The notes below the pieces were generated by a model. That model saw nothing but the letters and a program-made list of their open reading frames with translations, had not been told where the DNA came from and searched no databases. DNA of 27,105 nucleotides from Bacillota bacterium (GTDB lineage: Bacteria > Bacillota > Bacilli > Lactobacillales > Aerococcaceae), in NCBI GenBank assembly GCA_023442905.1, contig JAEZWY010000023.1, forward strand, positions 1 to 27,105, given 5' to 3'. How positions within the stretch are numbered: the stretch's first letter is position 1; each line of letters begins with the position of its first letter. Both the position numbers and the translations under genes were made by a program. Shown here one piece after another: positions 9,010 to 17,142 of this stretch.

Positions 9010-9050
9010 AAAAGGACGATGACCAAAGCGAGTCATCGTCCTTTTATTTT
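9010..9050. terminator. Bidirectional terminator shared by the ABC exporter and the AI-2E permease operon
   Basis: AAAAGGACGATGAC (9010-9023) pairs perfectly with GTCATCGTCCTTTT (9032-9045) around an 8-base loop, followed by ATTTTTT on the plus strand and preceded by A-rich sequence. It lies between two convergent stop codons. Confidence 0.9.
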
Positions 9051-9068
9051 TTATTATTGATCTTTCTT

Positions 9069-10223
9069 TTAATGAATATTATTCGTTTTTGTAGTTACTT
9101 TAATATTATCTTGTTCTAAGTTGTAATTAATTGTGGCAGATGCAAGTTTATAGCATAAGGCAAAAATTGGTACGGAAAGTAGCATACCCGCTAATCCAAA
9201 GAATGCACCTGAAACTGTTACTGAGAATAATACCCAAATACCTGGTAATCCTACTGATCCTCCTACAACACGTGGATAAATAATATTTCCTTCAACTTGT
9301 TGTACAACGATGATGAAAATCACAAACCAAATAGCTTGTACAACATCCACCACCGCAATCAGGAAGAAGCCAACAACACCACCCATAATAGCACCGTAGA
9401 TAGGGATTAAAGCCATCGCTCCCGTTAACACAGAGATCGATAAAGTAAATGGGAACCGGAAAATAGTCATCCCAATGAATACTAGTACTAATAAAATACC
9501 CGCTTCCATCACTTGTCCAGAAACGTATTGACTAAAAGTCTCGTTAGCTTCAGAGCCAAGATTCACAGTAAAGTTCGCCCAGTTTTTAGGAATAGTACCA
9601 TAAATGATCTTTTTAAATTGTCTAGCCAGTGTCTCTTTCTTAAACAGGATAGAGGTTCCAAATATAATAGCTACGAAAGTATTAAATACCCCACTTACTA
9701 GGTTGCCTACCATACTAATAGTAGAATCCAAAATGCCTGAAGTAAAAGTTTGTACCATAGAGAATAACTGGTCACGTAACTGATCTGTATTCACATTTAA
9801 TTGGTTCACAGTTTCAAGTATTTGTGGATTATCTGCAATATATTGGTTAATCGCTAAATATAAGTTATTAATTTCTGAAGGTACTTGGGTGATGAAAGAC
9901 CCTAATGTGTCCTGCAAATCTGGTAATACTAAAAAGATAATGAAAGCAATAATACCTGAAATGATCACATAGCCAAATAAAATACCAACTATTCTATACC
10001 AGGTATGGTATTTACCAATCCACTTTGTCATATATTTCTCAAAAAATTTCAAAGGTAAATTGAGGATAAAGGCCAAAGCTGCCCCTAATAAGAATGGCAA
10101 TGTAACTGAAATAATAGAATCTACCATTCCTTTAATTATATTAAAATTATTAATTGCCCAATAACCAACTATGACTACAAACAATAAGCTGACGATTCTT
10201 CGCCAGGTAAACTTTTTCTTCAC
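9069..10223 (-). CDS. AI-2E family (PF01594-type) membrane transporter
   Basis: Polytopic membrane protein of 384 residues. Hydrophobic segments lie at about 10-27, 38-56 and 77-100, with several more after residue 155. A hydrophilic, helical extracytoplasmic region (about 100-155) falls between the third and fourth segments, the usual layout of this family. The conserved GxxVGLPGIWVLFSVTVSGAF-type segment is near the C-terminus. Family members have been linked to autoinducer-2 export, ion/proton antiport and peptide or metabolite efflux, so the substrate cannot be assigned. The start is GTG with AGAAGG 6 bases upstream. It is the last gene of a three-gene unit, 14 bases after coaA. Confidence 0.88.
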   Translation of the reverse strand: MKKKFTWRRIVSLLFVVIVGYWAINNFNIIKGMVDSIISVTLPFLLGAALAFILNLPLKFFEKYMTKWIGKYHTWYRIVGILFGYVIISGIIAFIIFLVLPDLQDTLGSFITQVPSEINNLYLAINQYIADNPQILETVNQLNVNTDQLRDQLFSMVQTFTSGILDSTISMVGNLVSGVFNTFVAIIFGTSILFKKETLARQFKKIIYGTIPKNWANFTVNLGSEANETFSQYVSGQVMEAGILLVLVFIGMTIFRFPFTLSISVLTGAMALIPIYGAIMGGVVGFFLIAVVDVVQAIWFVIFIIVVQQVEGNIIYPRVVGGSVGLPGIWVLFSVTVSGAFFGLAGMLLSVPIFALCYKLASATINYNLEQDNIKVTTKTNNIH

Positions 10224-10237
10224 TATTCGCCTTCTTT

Positions 10238-11173
10238 CTAATATTTCTTAATCCATAATTCATTAATATAATGATCTTTTTCCTTATGAATAACGATATT
10301 CGCCCGATTACGAGTTGGTAAAATATATTCCTTCAAGTTAATTAAGTTAATATTATTCCACGTATATTCTGCCCTTGCCATAGCTTTTTCAGATGGTACC
10401 TGGGTAAATTGATAATAAAAATCATCTGGTGAATCTTTTGCTTGGTCTAACAGTAAATTAAACCGTTGATAGAACCATTCTTCAATCTGCTCTTCTTCGG
10501 CATCTACATATACGGATAAATCCCAAAAATCACTCATATAAACAGTGTTGTTCTCAGTAGTTTGGAGAACGTTAATTCCTTCAACAATTAAAATTTGTGG
10601 ATCCCGTAAAACATTCTCTTCATCTTTGATAATGTCGTATACAGAATGAGAATACTTAGGATATGATATTTCCTTTTTATTGCTTTTAACATCCGTTAGA
10701 AATGTTTCTAAAGCGTCCATATCATATGATTCTGGAAATCCTTTTCGATCCATTAAGCCTTTTTCTTCAAGTACAGCATTTGGATATAAAAATCCGTCTG
10801 TGGTTATTAATTCTACGTTCAAATCCGGATAGGCTTGAGCTAGAAATAACTTTAGCAAACGTGCAGTTGTACTTTTTCCAACCGCAACGCCCCCTGCTAT
10901 ACCAATGATAAATGGCGGAATTTCACCAGTAATACCAAAGAAATTAGCCCGTTTTCTTTCTAAGTTTTTATAATTTTCTCGATAAATAGAAATCAATTGT
11001 GTCAAGGGTTTATAAACCTCGTTAGCATCTTTTAAAGATAGAGAATCATTTAGAGATGTTAAACGATCCAATTGTTCGTTAGTCAACTTAATTTCAAACT
11101 CTTCATCTAACTCCTTTAAATATTGATTCCATTCCATTCTTTCTATAATATAATAGTCTCTATTTACTTGCAT
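10238..11173 (-). CDS. coaA: Pantothenate kinase, type I
   Basis: Phosphorylates pantothenate with ATP, the first step of coenzyme A synthesis. The protein has 311 residues, typical for the P-loop type I enzyme. It has Walker A GGVAVGKS (94-101), the substrate-binding segment TTDGFLYPNAVLEEKGLM, and the downstream MDRKGFPESYD block, all diagnostic for CoaA. Type I enzymes are generally feedback-inhibited by CoA. The ATG has TGGAG 5 bases upstream. It sits 20 bases after the acyl-ACP thioesterase and 14 bases before the AI-2E permease, so the three are probably co-transcribed. Confidence 0.96.
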   Translation of the reverse strand: MQVNRDYYIIERMEWNQYLKELDEEFEIKLTNEQLDRLTSLNDSLSLKDANEVYKPLTQLISIYRENYKNLERKRANFFGITGEIPPFIIGIAGGVAVGKSTTARLLKLFLAQAYPDLNVELITTDGFLYPNAVLEEKGLMDRKGFPESYDMDALETFLTDVKSNKKEISYPKYSHSVYDIIKDEENVLRDPQILIVEGINVLQTTENNTVYMSDFWDLSVYVDAEEEQIEEWFYQRFNLLLDQAKDSPDDFYYQFTQVPSEKAMARAEYTWNNINLINLKEYILPTRNRANIVIHKEKDHYINELWIKKY

Positions 11174-11193
11174 TGTTACTCCAAACTAGCTGG

Positions 11194-11955
11194 TTATTTA
11201 ACCTGCCATGTAATTTCTGTTAAACAATGGGCATTATCTTCACTATCGATTACATGTTGCGTATTAAATGTACCACCTGTATTGAGTGTATCCGAAAGAG
11301 CAGATAAATCTGAGTGCACTTCCCCTTCTTGGTGTAAATACATTTCTTTTTCATAGGCAACTGTATAATTAACCGGTGTATATTTTTCAAACCAGTCCAT
11401 TCCTAATGAATTGGTAATCCAACGTAAATAAATCGTATTATTTACATGATTGTTAATATCTATATCTAAAAATTTCACTTCAAAGCGATCAACCTTGGAT
11501 TCAACCTTAACTTGTTTATTTAGTCGTTTACGCCGACTGGCTTTTTCTTCTTTCTCAACCTGATACCACTCTGCTACAATTTCTGGAATACGGACAATAG
11601 ACCGTTGATTGAGATCAATTAAGGCAAAAGTTGTCTCTGCTTGCGCTAATATTAAACCGTCTTTTGATTTTAGCGCATAATGTCTTTTACTAAAAAACTT
11701 GTTGTATGTAGTAGCCTCAGTTTCTGCAATGATATCTTCGTTGTAGCGTGGTAAACGATTGATGTCTATTTGATTCTGCGTAATAATCCAAGCCCAGCCT
11801 TCTTCACGAAAACCTTCTTTCGCTTCCGGAATCGTTGCTTCTTGATTATTCGATGCAATCAACATGATATCCAAGATAGCTGGAAGTGTCATTTCACCTA
11901 AAGCATTGCAATGGTAATGACGTACTTTAACCGACTCTTGATACAATAAACCCAT
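11194..11955 (-). CDS. Acyl-ACP thioesterase (FatA-like, bacterial)
   Basis: Releases free fatty acids from acyl-ACP. The protein of 253 residues has the double hot-dog layout of bacterial FatA-like thioesterases. The N-terminus MGLLYQESVKVRHYHCNALG matches the usual family start. The second hot-dog carries DIDINNHVNNTIYLRW, which holds the catalytic Asp/Asn/His set. The frame stays open 29 codons upstream, but the Shine-Dalgarno AAGGAGG lies inside that extension, 8 bases before the ATG at 11955, so the shorter start is chosen. It heads the operon with coaA and the AI-2E permease. A TATAAT hexamer lies at 12023-12028. Confidence 0.9.
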   Translation of the reverse strand: MGLLYQESVKVRHYHCNALGEMTLPAILDIMLIASNNQEATIPEAKEGFREEGWAWIITQNQIDINRLPRYNEDIIAETEATTYNKFFSKRHYALKSKDGLILAQAETTFALIDLNQRSIVRIPEIVAEWYQVEKEEKASRRKRLNKQVKVESKVDRFEVKFLDIDINNHVNNTIYLRWITNSLGMDWFEKYTPVNYTVAYEKEMYLHQEGEVHSDLSALSDTLNTGGTFNTQHVIDSEDNAHCLTEITWQVK

Positions 11956-12022
11956 TCCTTTACCTCCTTGATAGTTTCGAACGGTATAATTCGATAAACT
12001 ACCATCTAATAACATACCTCTT

Positions 12023-12028
12023 ATTATA
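12023..12028 (-). promoter_or_regulatory. Candidate -10 for the thioesterase-coaA operon
   Basis: A perfect TATAAT on the minus strand lies about 68 bases before the thioesterase start. The -35 position (about 12046-12051, TAGCTT) matches poorly and there is no TGn extension. It is the best candidate between the fetB terminator and the thioesterase. Confidence 0.4.
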
Positions 12029-12088
12029 CGTATATTTCGCATTTTAAGCTAGCATAAAAGCCTTAGTCTGAACCGATGTAGTAACATA

Positions 12089-12125
12089 AAAAAGGGCTAG
12101 GACACTGTTGTTCTAGACCCTTTCC
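12089..12125 (-). terminator. Rho-independent terminator after fetB
   Basis: Read on the minus strand, AAAGGGTCTAG pairs with CTAGCCCTTT (one bulged base) around a 12-base loop and ends in a run of six T. It lies 7 bases beyond the fetB stop. Confidence 0.8.
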
Positions 12126-12131
12126 ACCTCT

Positions 12132-12902
12132 TTATGATGGGATTTGTAATTGACCATATTCACTATAAAAATGAGTATAGGCTAGATAAACTGCAATCAT
12201 AGAAGTAATTGCTGAAGTAGCAATCATCATAAAATAGATTAAAATTTGATACATGATTGCACTTAATGGTACAGCGCCAGCTAGCATCATCCCAGTCATC
12301 ATACCTGGTAATAAAACTAATCCTACAGTTCTTGCAGTATCGATAGTTGGTTGTAAAGCCCCCTTGATTGCCTCTCTTAAAATGCTAGTTGATGCTAATT
12401 TAATAGATGCACCTAGCGCTAATTGTTCATTTACTTCTTGTTGAGATTTTGAAAATTCATTATTTAAATTACGAAAAGCCAAGCCGATAACAGACATGGC
12501 ATTACCAACTAACATTCCGGTTATCGGAATAATTTGTGCTGGTACAAACTGGATAGACCCTGAAATTACCAAGACAAGAATAGAAGTAACCACCCCTCCA
12601 ATAATTGCTATTAATGATATTTTAAAAGCTTTCGGTAGCTTATTTGCACGTTTACCGGCATTATAAGCTGCATTTACAATCATAAAGATCATAATCAGCG
12701 CTGTTACTATGAATGAATTAATTTGGAATATATAAGTAAGGACATATCCAATGATGACGAGTTGAACAACCATACGGAACATTGCCCAAAGGATATCCTT
12801 TTCTAATCCAAGTTTTTCTTTATATGAAATTAATACAGCAATAACAACTAAAATAAATGAAAAAGCTAGTGTCGTTGGCGTTGTTGTTAAGGCATTAGTC
12901 AT
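12132..12902 (-). CDS. FetB/YbbM-like ABC permease (UPF0014)
   Basis: Inner-membrane component of a two-protein ABC system. The 256 residues hold about seven hydrophobic segments and the conserved ITGMLVGNAMSV motif of UPF0014. E. coli FetAB is reported to export iron and protect from peroxide; the substrate here is inferred only. A longer frame begins with TTG at 12920, but that codon is part of the Shine-Dalgarno (TTGAGGAG) for the ATG at 12902, so the short start is correct. It overlaps the ATPase gene by 8 bases. Confidence 0.9.
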   Translation of the reverse strand: MTNALTTTPTTLAFSFILVVIAVLISYKEKLGLEKDILWAMFRMVVQLVIIGYVLTYIFQINSFIVTALIMIFMIVNAAYNAGKRANKLPKAFKISLIAIIGGVVTSILVLVISGSIQFVPAQIIPITGMLVGNAMSVIGLAFRNLNNEFSKSQQEVNEQLALGASIKLASTSILREAIKGALQPTIDTARTVGLVLLPGMMTGMMLAGAVPLSAIMYQILIYFMMIATSAITSMIAVYLAYTHFYSEYGQLQIPS

Positions 12903-13560
12903 TTCTACTACACTCCTCAATTGATATTTGCTGTTGGGAAATATGAACTATCCGGTTTGGTCTGATAGAACCGTCTTGGATATGACTCACCCAAATAATC
13001 GTTATTTTATGCTTTGCTTTGTAGTCCATTAAGATGTTCCAAACTAACTCTCTATTATCTTCATCTAGAGATGATGTGATTTCATCTAATAAAAGTACTT
13101 TTGGTGGGAAAATCAGATGTCTAATTAGCCCAACTCGCTGTTTTTCACCACCTGAAATCTTGTGGATGGACTTATCTAAACCAATATGGCTCAATCCAAA
13201 ATCTCTCATATAATTTAAAACTAAATCTTCATCAAAAACTTGCTCGTGCGCCTCAAAAACTAGTTCAAAGTTGTCGCGAATTGTCTTTCCAAATAAATGA
13301 GGGTTTTGAGCTACGTAAGATATGTTTTGTCGATATTCTTGATAAGAAACTTGTGCCAAAGGTTGATTTAAATAAGTGATATCTCCTGAACTTTTAGGAA
13401 TTAAGGCTGCAATTAAACGCAACAAAGTACTTTTACCGCTACCTGAAGGTCCTTCTATCCGTATCATTTCTTCTGGATAAATTGTAAAAGACATATCTTT
13501 TAATAAATATTCTTCCCCTGGTTTAAAGGTTACTTGATTGAAAGTTACTATTCCTTCCAT
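12895..13560 (-). CDS. FetA-like ABC transporter ATP-binding protein
   Basis: ATPase partner of the downstream UPF0014 permease; 221 residues, a single ABC domain. It has Walker A GPSGSGKST (37-45), a Q-loop in SYVAQNPHLFG, signature ISGGEKQRV, Walker B VLLLDEITSSLD and the switch His in WVSHIQD, all intact. Two ATGs lie 9 bases apart. The first directly abuts the Shine-Dalgarno (GGGAGG) and the second (13560) has 9 bases of spacing, so the second is preferred. The 8-base overlap with the permease implies coupled translation. The operon is divergent from the HesB-like gene. Confidence 0.9.
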   Translation of the reverse strand: MEGIVTFNQVTFKPGEEYLLKDMSFTIYPEEMIRIEGPSGSGKSTLLRLIAALIPKSSGDITYLNQPLAQVSYQEYRQNISYVAQNPHLFGKTIRDNFELVFEAHEQVFDEDLVLNYMRDFGLSHIGLDKSIHKISGGEKQRVGLIRHLIFPPKVLLLDEITSSLDEDNRELVWNILMDYKAKHKITIIWVSHIQDGSIRPNRIVHISQQQISIEECSRND

Positions 13561-13677
13561 ATAATTCATCCTCCCTTTACTTTCATGAATATTCTATCAT
13601 ACACTACTTAATTTTAGTGATGATTCTTCGTTTTTCAGATAAACATCAGTAGCTAACAAGTATAAAATAGCAAAATA

Positions 13678-13705
13678 TTGCTTAAAATAAACAATACGTT
13701 ATAAT
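13678..13705 (+). promoter_or_regulatory. Sigma-A-type promoter of the HesB-like gene
   Basis: TTGCTT (13678-13683), a 16-base spacer, and TATAAT (13700-13705). Transcription would start near 13712, about 30 bases before the ATG at 13743. The -10 covers the ATG at 13704, which rules out the longer reading frame as the real start. Confidence 0.75.
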
Positions 13706-13742
13706 GAAACTAACAAGTTTTACAATTAATGGAGGAAACTAT

Positions 13743-14039
13743 ATGAAACTTACGATCACACCAGCAGCTCAAACATATTTTAAAAACGACATGGGATTGT
13801 CCTCGGGTAGCGAAGTCGGATTTCATAGTCGTGTATACGGTAAAACAGCCGTTCACGAAGGTTTTTCAGTGGGATTAACTGTTGGATCACCTGAAGGTGC
13901 CTTATTAATTGACGAAACCATTGACGGTATCCATTACTATATTACAGAAAATGATGAATGGTTCTTCCATGGCTATGATTTCGAAGTGGATTTCTCACCT
14001 GAAGAAGAGAATTTTATTTACCGATTTATTGAACAATAG
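13743..14039 (+). CDS. HesB/YneR-like protein (A-type Fe-S carrier fold) without cysteines
   Basis: Small cytoplasmic protein of 98 residues. It resembles the HesB/YadR/YfhF group in Firmicutes: an MKLTITPAAQTYF start, a central VGFHSRVYG segment, GFSVGLTVGSPEG, and an acidic, aromatic C-terminus (NDEWFFHGYDFEVDF). True A-type carriers bind clusters through three cysteines; this protein has none, so it probably does not bind Fe-S in the classical way. The start has GGAGG 7 bases upstream. It is divergent from the FetAB-like operon. The molecular role is unknown. Confidence 0.75.
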   Translation: MKLTITPAAQTYFKNDMGLSSGSEVGFHSRVYGKTAVHEGFSVGLTVGSPEGALLIDETIDGIHYYITENDEWFFHGYDFEVDFSPEEENFIYRFIEQ

Positions 14040-14046
14040 ACTAATC

Positions 14047-14063
14047 ACTTATACAATATAAGT
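14047..14063. other. AT-rich perfect hairpin after the HesB-like gene
   Basis: ACTTATA (14047-14053) and TATAAGT (14057-14063) form a seven-pair stem with a 3-base loop, 8 bases after the stop. It is weak (one GC pair) and has no long T-run, so it is at best a poor terminator. Confidence 0.3.
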
Positions 14064-14121
14064 AGTTATTAAACACTGAATAATTTTGATATAGCACTAG
14101 GTAAAAAAGGAGTGTCTCTAT

Positions 14122-14445
14122 ATGAATCCAATCAAGAATTTATTTCTAGCAGCAATCGGTGGAACAAGACTATCTTATGAAAAAGCGGATGAGGTATTAA
14201 AAAGCTTAATTGAAAAAGGGCAAATTTCTGTAGCTGAAGGTAAATCATTAAGTGAAGATATTCAACGAGTAGCCAAAGGACACGCAGAAGGTACTACAAG
14301 CTCAGATCCGCTGGATAAAACTTTGTCTGAACGTATTTTAGCATTACAAACTCAAGTAGAAAATTTAACCCAAGAAGTGCAAGCACTAAAAGGGACTAAC
14401 TCAGAATCTACAGATGAAAAAAGTTCAGAAGATGACAACAAGTAA
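14122..14445 (+). CDS. Small phasin-like coiled-coil protein
   Basis: A protein of 107 residues. The first 55 (MNPIKNLFLAAIGGTRLSYE onward, with EVLKSLIEKGQISVAEGKSL) resemble the phasin-like/polyhydroxyalkanoate-regulator small proteins of Firmicutes. Residues about 68-92 form a short predicted coiled coil (heptads around SERILALQTQVENLTQEVQ), and the tail is acidic and disordered. No polyhydroxyalkanoate synthase is visible here, so granule binding is not implied. It precedes a UbiB-family kinase gene, a pairing I believe recurs in Firmicutes; they may work together at the membrane. The start has GGAG 9 bases upstream. Confidence 0.7.
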   Translation: MNPIKNLFLAAIGGTRLSYEKADEVLKSLIEKGQISVAEGKSLSEDIQRVAKGHAEGTTSSDPLDKTLSERILALQTQVENLTQEVQALKGTNSESTDEKSSEDDNK

Positions 14446-14468
14446 TTTTAATACAATCATTAAAATTT

Positions 14469-14496
14469 GAGGCTGAGGCAATTTTGCCCCAGCCTC
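14469..14496. other. Strong GC-rich hairpin between the phasin-like and kinase genes
   Basis: GAGGCTGAGGCAA (14469-14481) pairs with TTGCCCCAGCCTC (14484-14496) except for one A/C mismatch. It resembles the GAGGCTGGGACA-type hairpins seen between genes in Lactobacillales. No T-tract follows (ACTTGCC), so it may attenuate, process or stabilise the transcript rather than terminate it fully. Confidence 0.6.
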
Positions 14497-14562
14497 ACTT
14501 GCCATATACATATATGAAAATTAAGTTATAAATAGATATTCGCTTGGATTGACGGTGATTGA

Positions 14563-16155
14563 ATGCAAACTGATAGTAAACGTTTTCGCGAGATCGTTTC
14601 CATTTTAGGAGCATATGGATTTGGTGAGATACGATATAGATTGAAAAAGAATGAAGAAAATGATCGACCTAGAGCCTTAAGACAAGCTTTTGAAGAATTA
14701 GGACCTAGTTTTATTAAAATTGGCCAAATTTTGTCTACTAGAAGCGACCTTTTACCTACAGAATATTTAATAGAATTAGAAAAATTACAAGAGGATACTT
14801 TACCTATCCCCTTTGATATCATTCAACAAGAATATTTTGAGTCAGTTGGTAGAGAAATTGAGTCTGACTTTGCTTCAATCAATAAACAACCTCTGGCATC
14901 AGCTTCTATCGCGCAAGTTCATCGGGCCCAACTTCTTACTGGCGAGCAAGTAGTTGTCAAAGTTCAGCGTCCTGAAATAGAGGACCAATTAATCCGTGAT
15001 TTAAATATTTTCATCCGAGTGGTTGAGGCTATTCCATCAATATTTATTGATATTATTATCAACCCCGTCGAAATATTAAAAGATATTAAAGTCCAGATAT
15101 TAGAAGAAATTGATTTTCTAAACGAGGCGCATAATATGCTGCTATTTGCAGAGAATCATAGACAACGAACAACTATAATCAATCCCATTCCATACTTAAG
15201 CTTATCTACGCGAAAGGTATTAGTTCAAGAATACGTCGAAGGTATTTCAATTGGTCGTCATTTTGCTTTAAAGGAAGAAGGATATGATTTAAATGATCTA
15301 GCCAATAAATTTGTCTTGTCCTACTTGTATCAAGTTTTTGATGATGGTTTCTACCATGGTGACCCACATGCTGGGAATATATTGATTAGAGATGGGAAAA
15401 TCGTATTTATCGATTTTGGTGCAATGGGAAAAATTTCTCCAGGTCAAAAACAATTACTTGTTCAAATCCTTACTTCTTTAGTTGGAAAAGATATCGATGG
15501 TCTAGTCAATGTGCTGTTTCAAATCTGTAAACAAAACAAAACAGTAGACAAGGTTATTCTCTATCGTGATATAGAAAGTTTGTTCAATAAATATCTAACT
15601 ACTGGAATGGAAGCCTTAGAAATCGATGATATATTCCAAGACTTGTTAAAATTTGGTCATAAACATGGGCTTACTTTTCCTTCCGAATATATTTTATTAG
15701 AAAAGACGATTGCAATGGTACAAGGTGTTGCTCAGAGTCTAGATCCACATTTAGATTTTATGGCAATTTTCCAGTCATTTTTCTTATCTAGTAGCTCACT
15801 AGCATGGGAAAAGATATTAGATCCAAATGCCCTTGCTCGAGAAGCATTTAGGACACTAAATTCTACTAGACGAATGCCCAATAAAATCGAAAGTTTAGTT
15901 GATAATATTAACAATGGCCGGTTAAATGTTCGATTAACTTTTGAGAATATAGATGAACGCATACGTGATATTAACAGTATGATTAATCGGATTATTTTTG
16001 GGGTCATATTATCTGCCCTAATTTTAGCATCCACCTTAATCATTACTTCAGCACAAACTTACTATGCTGAATTATTAGGTATATTCTTTTTCATCATTAC
16101 CGGTATGATTGGCCTTATATTACTCATCTCAATGTTACGAGCCCGCCGGAAATAA
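14563..16155 (+). CDS. ABC1/AarF/UbiB family atypical kinase-ATPase
   Basis: Protein-kinase-like membrane protein of 530 residues. UbiB hallmarks are present: KIGQ (52-55) in SFIKIGQILSTRSDLLP, the Ala-rich loop ASASIAQVH that replaces the P-loop, VVKVQRP with the nucleotide-binding Lys, HGDPHAGNIL (catalytic loop) and VFIDFGAMG (the DFG equivalent). Two C-terminal membrane helices (about 480-500 and 505-525) end in RARRK. UbiB/COQ8 support ubiquinone synthesis in proteobacteria and mitochondria, but most Lactobacillales make no ubiquinone, so the role here is open (isoprenoid or lipid handling is plausible). The Shine-Dalgarno is weak (GGTG). The gene lies 117 bases after the phasin-like gene. 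Confidence 0.88.
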   Translation: MQTDSKRFREIVSILGAYGFGEIRYRLKKNEENDRPRALRQAFEELGPSFIKIGQILSTRSDLLPTEYLIELEKLQEDTLPIPFDIIQQEYFESVGREIESDFASINKQPLASASIAQVHRAQLLTGEQVVVKVQRPEIEDQLIRDLNIFIRVVEAIPSIFIDIIINPVEILKDIKVQILEEIDFLNEAHNMLLFAENHRQRTTIINPIPYLSLSTRKVLVQEYVEGISIGRHFALKEEGYDLNDLANKFVLSYLYQVFDDGFYHGDPHAGNILIRDGKIVFIDFGAMGKISPGQKQLLVQILTSLVGKDIDGLVNVLFQICKQNKTVDKVILYRDIESLFNKYLTTGMEALEIDDIFQDLLKFGHKHGLTFPSEYILLEKTIAMVQGVAQSLDPHLDFMAIFQSFFLSSSSLAWEKILDPNALAREAFRTLNSTRRMPNKIESLVDNINNGRLNVRLTFENIDERIRDINSMINRIIFGVILSALILASTLIITSAQTYYAELLGIFFFIITGMIGLILLISMLRARRK

Positions 16156-16196
16156 CGCTTAGTATGTGTTACTCACCTCAGAAATATATAAGACAG

Positions 16197-16241
16197 GATA
16201 ACAAGAAAAAGCCGAAATCATATCCGACTTTTCTTGTTATC
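16197..16241. terminator. Bidirectional terminator between the UbiB-like kinase and degV
   Basis: GATAACAAGAAAA (16197-16209) pairs with TTTTCTTGTTATC (16229-16241). A GC-containing inner core (AAGCCG with CGACTT) brings T-runs immediately after the core on both strands. It ends 1 base from the degV stop codon. Confidence 0.8.
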
Positions 16242-16242
16242 T

Positions 16243-17118
16243 TTATTTATATAGTGGTAGAATCGCACAACCCGTTAATTCCGGACCGGTATGTACTGCT
16301 AAGGCTGAGCCTAACTGTACATCATAAGCCTCTGAAAAATCCGGAAGTGCTTCTTTTAATCCTTCCAGTAAATTAGCCGCTGTTACTCTTGCAGAAGGAT
16401 TCCCACCACAAGATGCTATCATGAACTCCTGGTTTTCAGGTACAACACTTTTTACAAGTTCAACCATTTTCTTCATGGTTTTACCTTCATTATTTGATTT
16501 TGAAGCACGAATTTTAGCAATTGTAGTATAAATTCCTTCATCATCACAAGTAATAATAGGTTGAATATTTAATAAAGTACCTACTGCACCTGTTACACGA
16601 CCTATTCTCCCACCCGCAATTAAATATTTAAGGTTTGGAATATGGAAAAATACATGGCCCTTCTCAACTGAGTCCTGTAGTTTTTTAGTAATCGTTTGGA
16701 AGTCATTTTTCATTTCCAAATATTTGGTAGCAGCAATCATAAACAATCCTGAACCAATACCAATATTTTTAGTATCTAGAAGGAAAAATTCTACTTCAGG
16801 AAAATCTTCTGCAATTAAACGAACAGAGTTATTTGTACCTGAAAGATTTGAAGAAATCGTTACTGCGATAATATGCGTACAACCCTTAGCAATTAAATTT
16901 TTAAAGGCTTTTTCAATCAGTTCACCACTTGGTAAGGAAGTTTTAGGGATTTCATCTGCCATTCTTTCGAAAACTTCTTGAGGTTGGATGGTTACCCCAT
17001 CTAAATACTCACCATCGTTAAAGGCTACACTTAAAGGTAATACTTCAATTTCAAATTTATCTACAAACTCTTTTGGAACATCTGAACCAGAGTCCACAAT
17101 AAAACCTATTTTTTCCAA
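16243..17118 (-). CDS. DegV family fatty-acid-binding protein (FakB-like)
   Basis: DegV-fold protein of 291 residues. Motifs: IGFIVDSGSDVP at the N-terminus, KTSLPSGE (TSQPS-like ligand motif), SSNLSGTNNSVRL and LIAGGRIGRVTGAVGTLLN. DegV proteins hold a fatty acid, and those acting as FakB present it to the kinase FakA to make acyl-phosphate; whether this one does is not shown, and fakA is not in the window. The longest frame begins with TTG at 17136, but GGAGG lies within that extension and suits the TTG at 17118 (about 8 bases away). It follows the DUF1836 gene by 24 bases and is probably co-transcribed. Confidence 0.88.
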   Translation of the reverse strand: MEKIGFIVDSGSDVPKEFVDKFEIEVLPLSVAFNDGEYLDGVTIQPQEVFERMADEIPKTSLPSGELIEKAFKNLIAKGCTHIIAVTISSNLSGTNNSVRLIAEDFPEVEFFLLDTKNIGIGSGLFMIAATKYLEMKNDFQTITKKLQDSVEKGHVFFHIPNLKYLIAGGRIGRVTGAVGTLLNIQPIITCDDEGIYTTIAKIRASKSNNEGKTMKKMVELVKSVVPENQEFMIASCGGNPSARVTAANLLEGLKEALPDFSEAYDVQLGSALAVHTGPELTGCAILPLYK

Positions 17119-17142
17119 ATTGATTACCTCCAACAATAAGCG

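Noticed and set aside
11956..12042. 29-codon N-terminal extension of the thioesterase
   Set aside because: It contains the AAGGAGG ribosome site and the -10 hexamer candidate lies at its 5' end; the family starts at MGLxYxExVK.
13704..13742. 13-codon N-terminal extension of the HesB-like protein
   Set aside because: Its ATG overlaps the TATAAT -10 box, so it would not be transcribed; the GGAGG fits the ATG at 13743.
14469..14496. Hairpin read as a full rho-independent terminator separating two operons
   Set aside because: The stem is strong but no T-tract follows on the plus strand, so it is kept as a hairpin of uncertain role.
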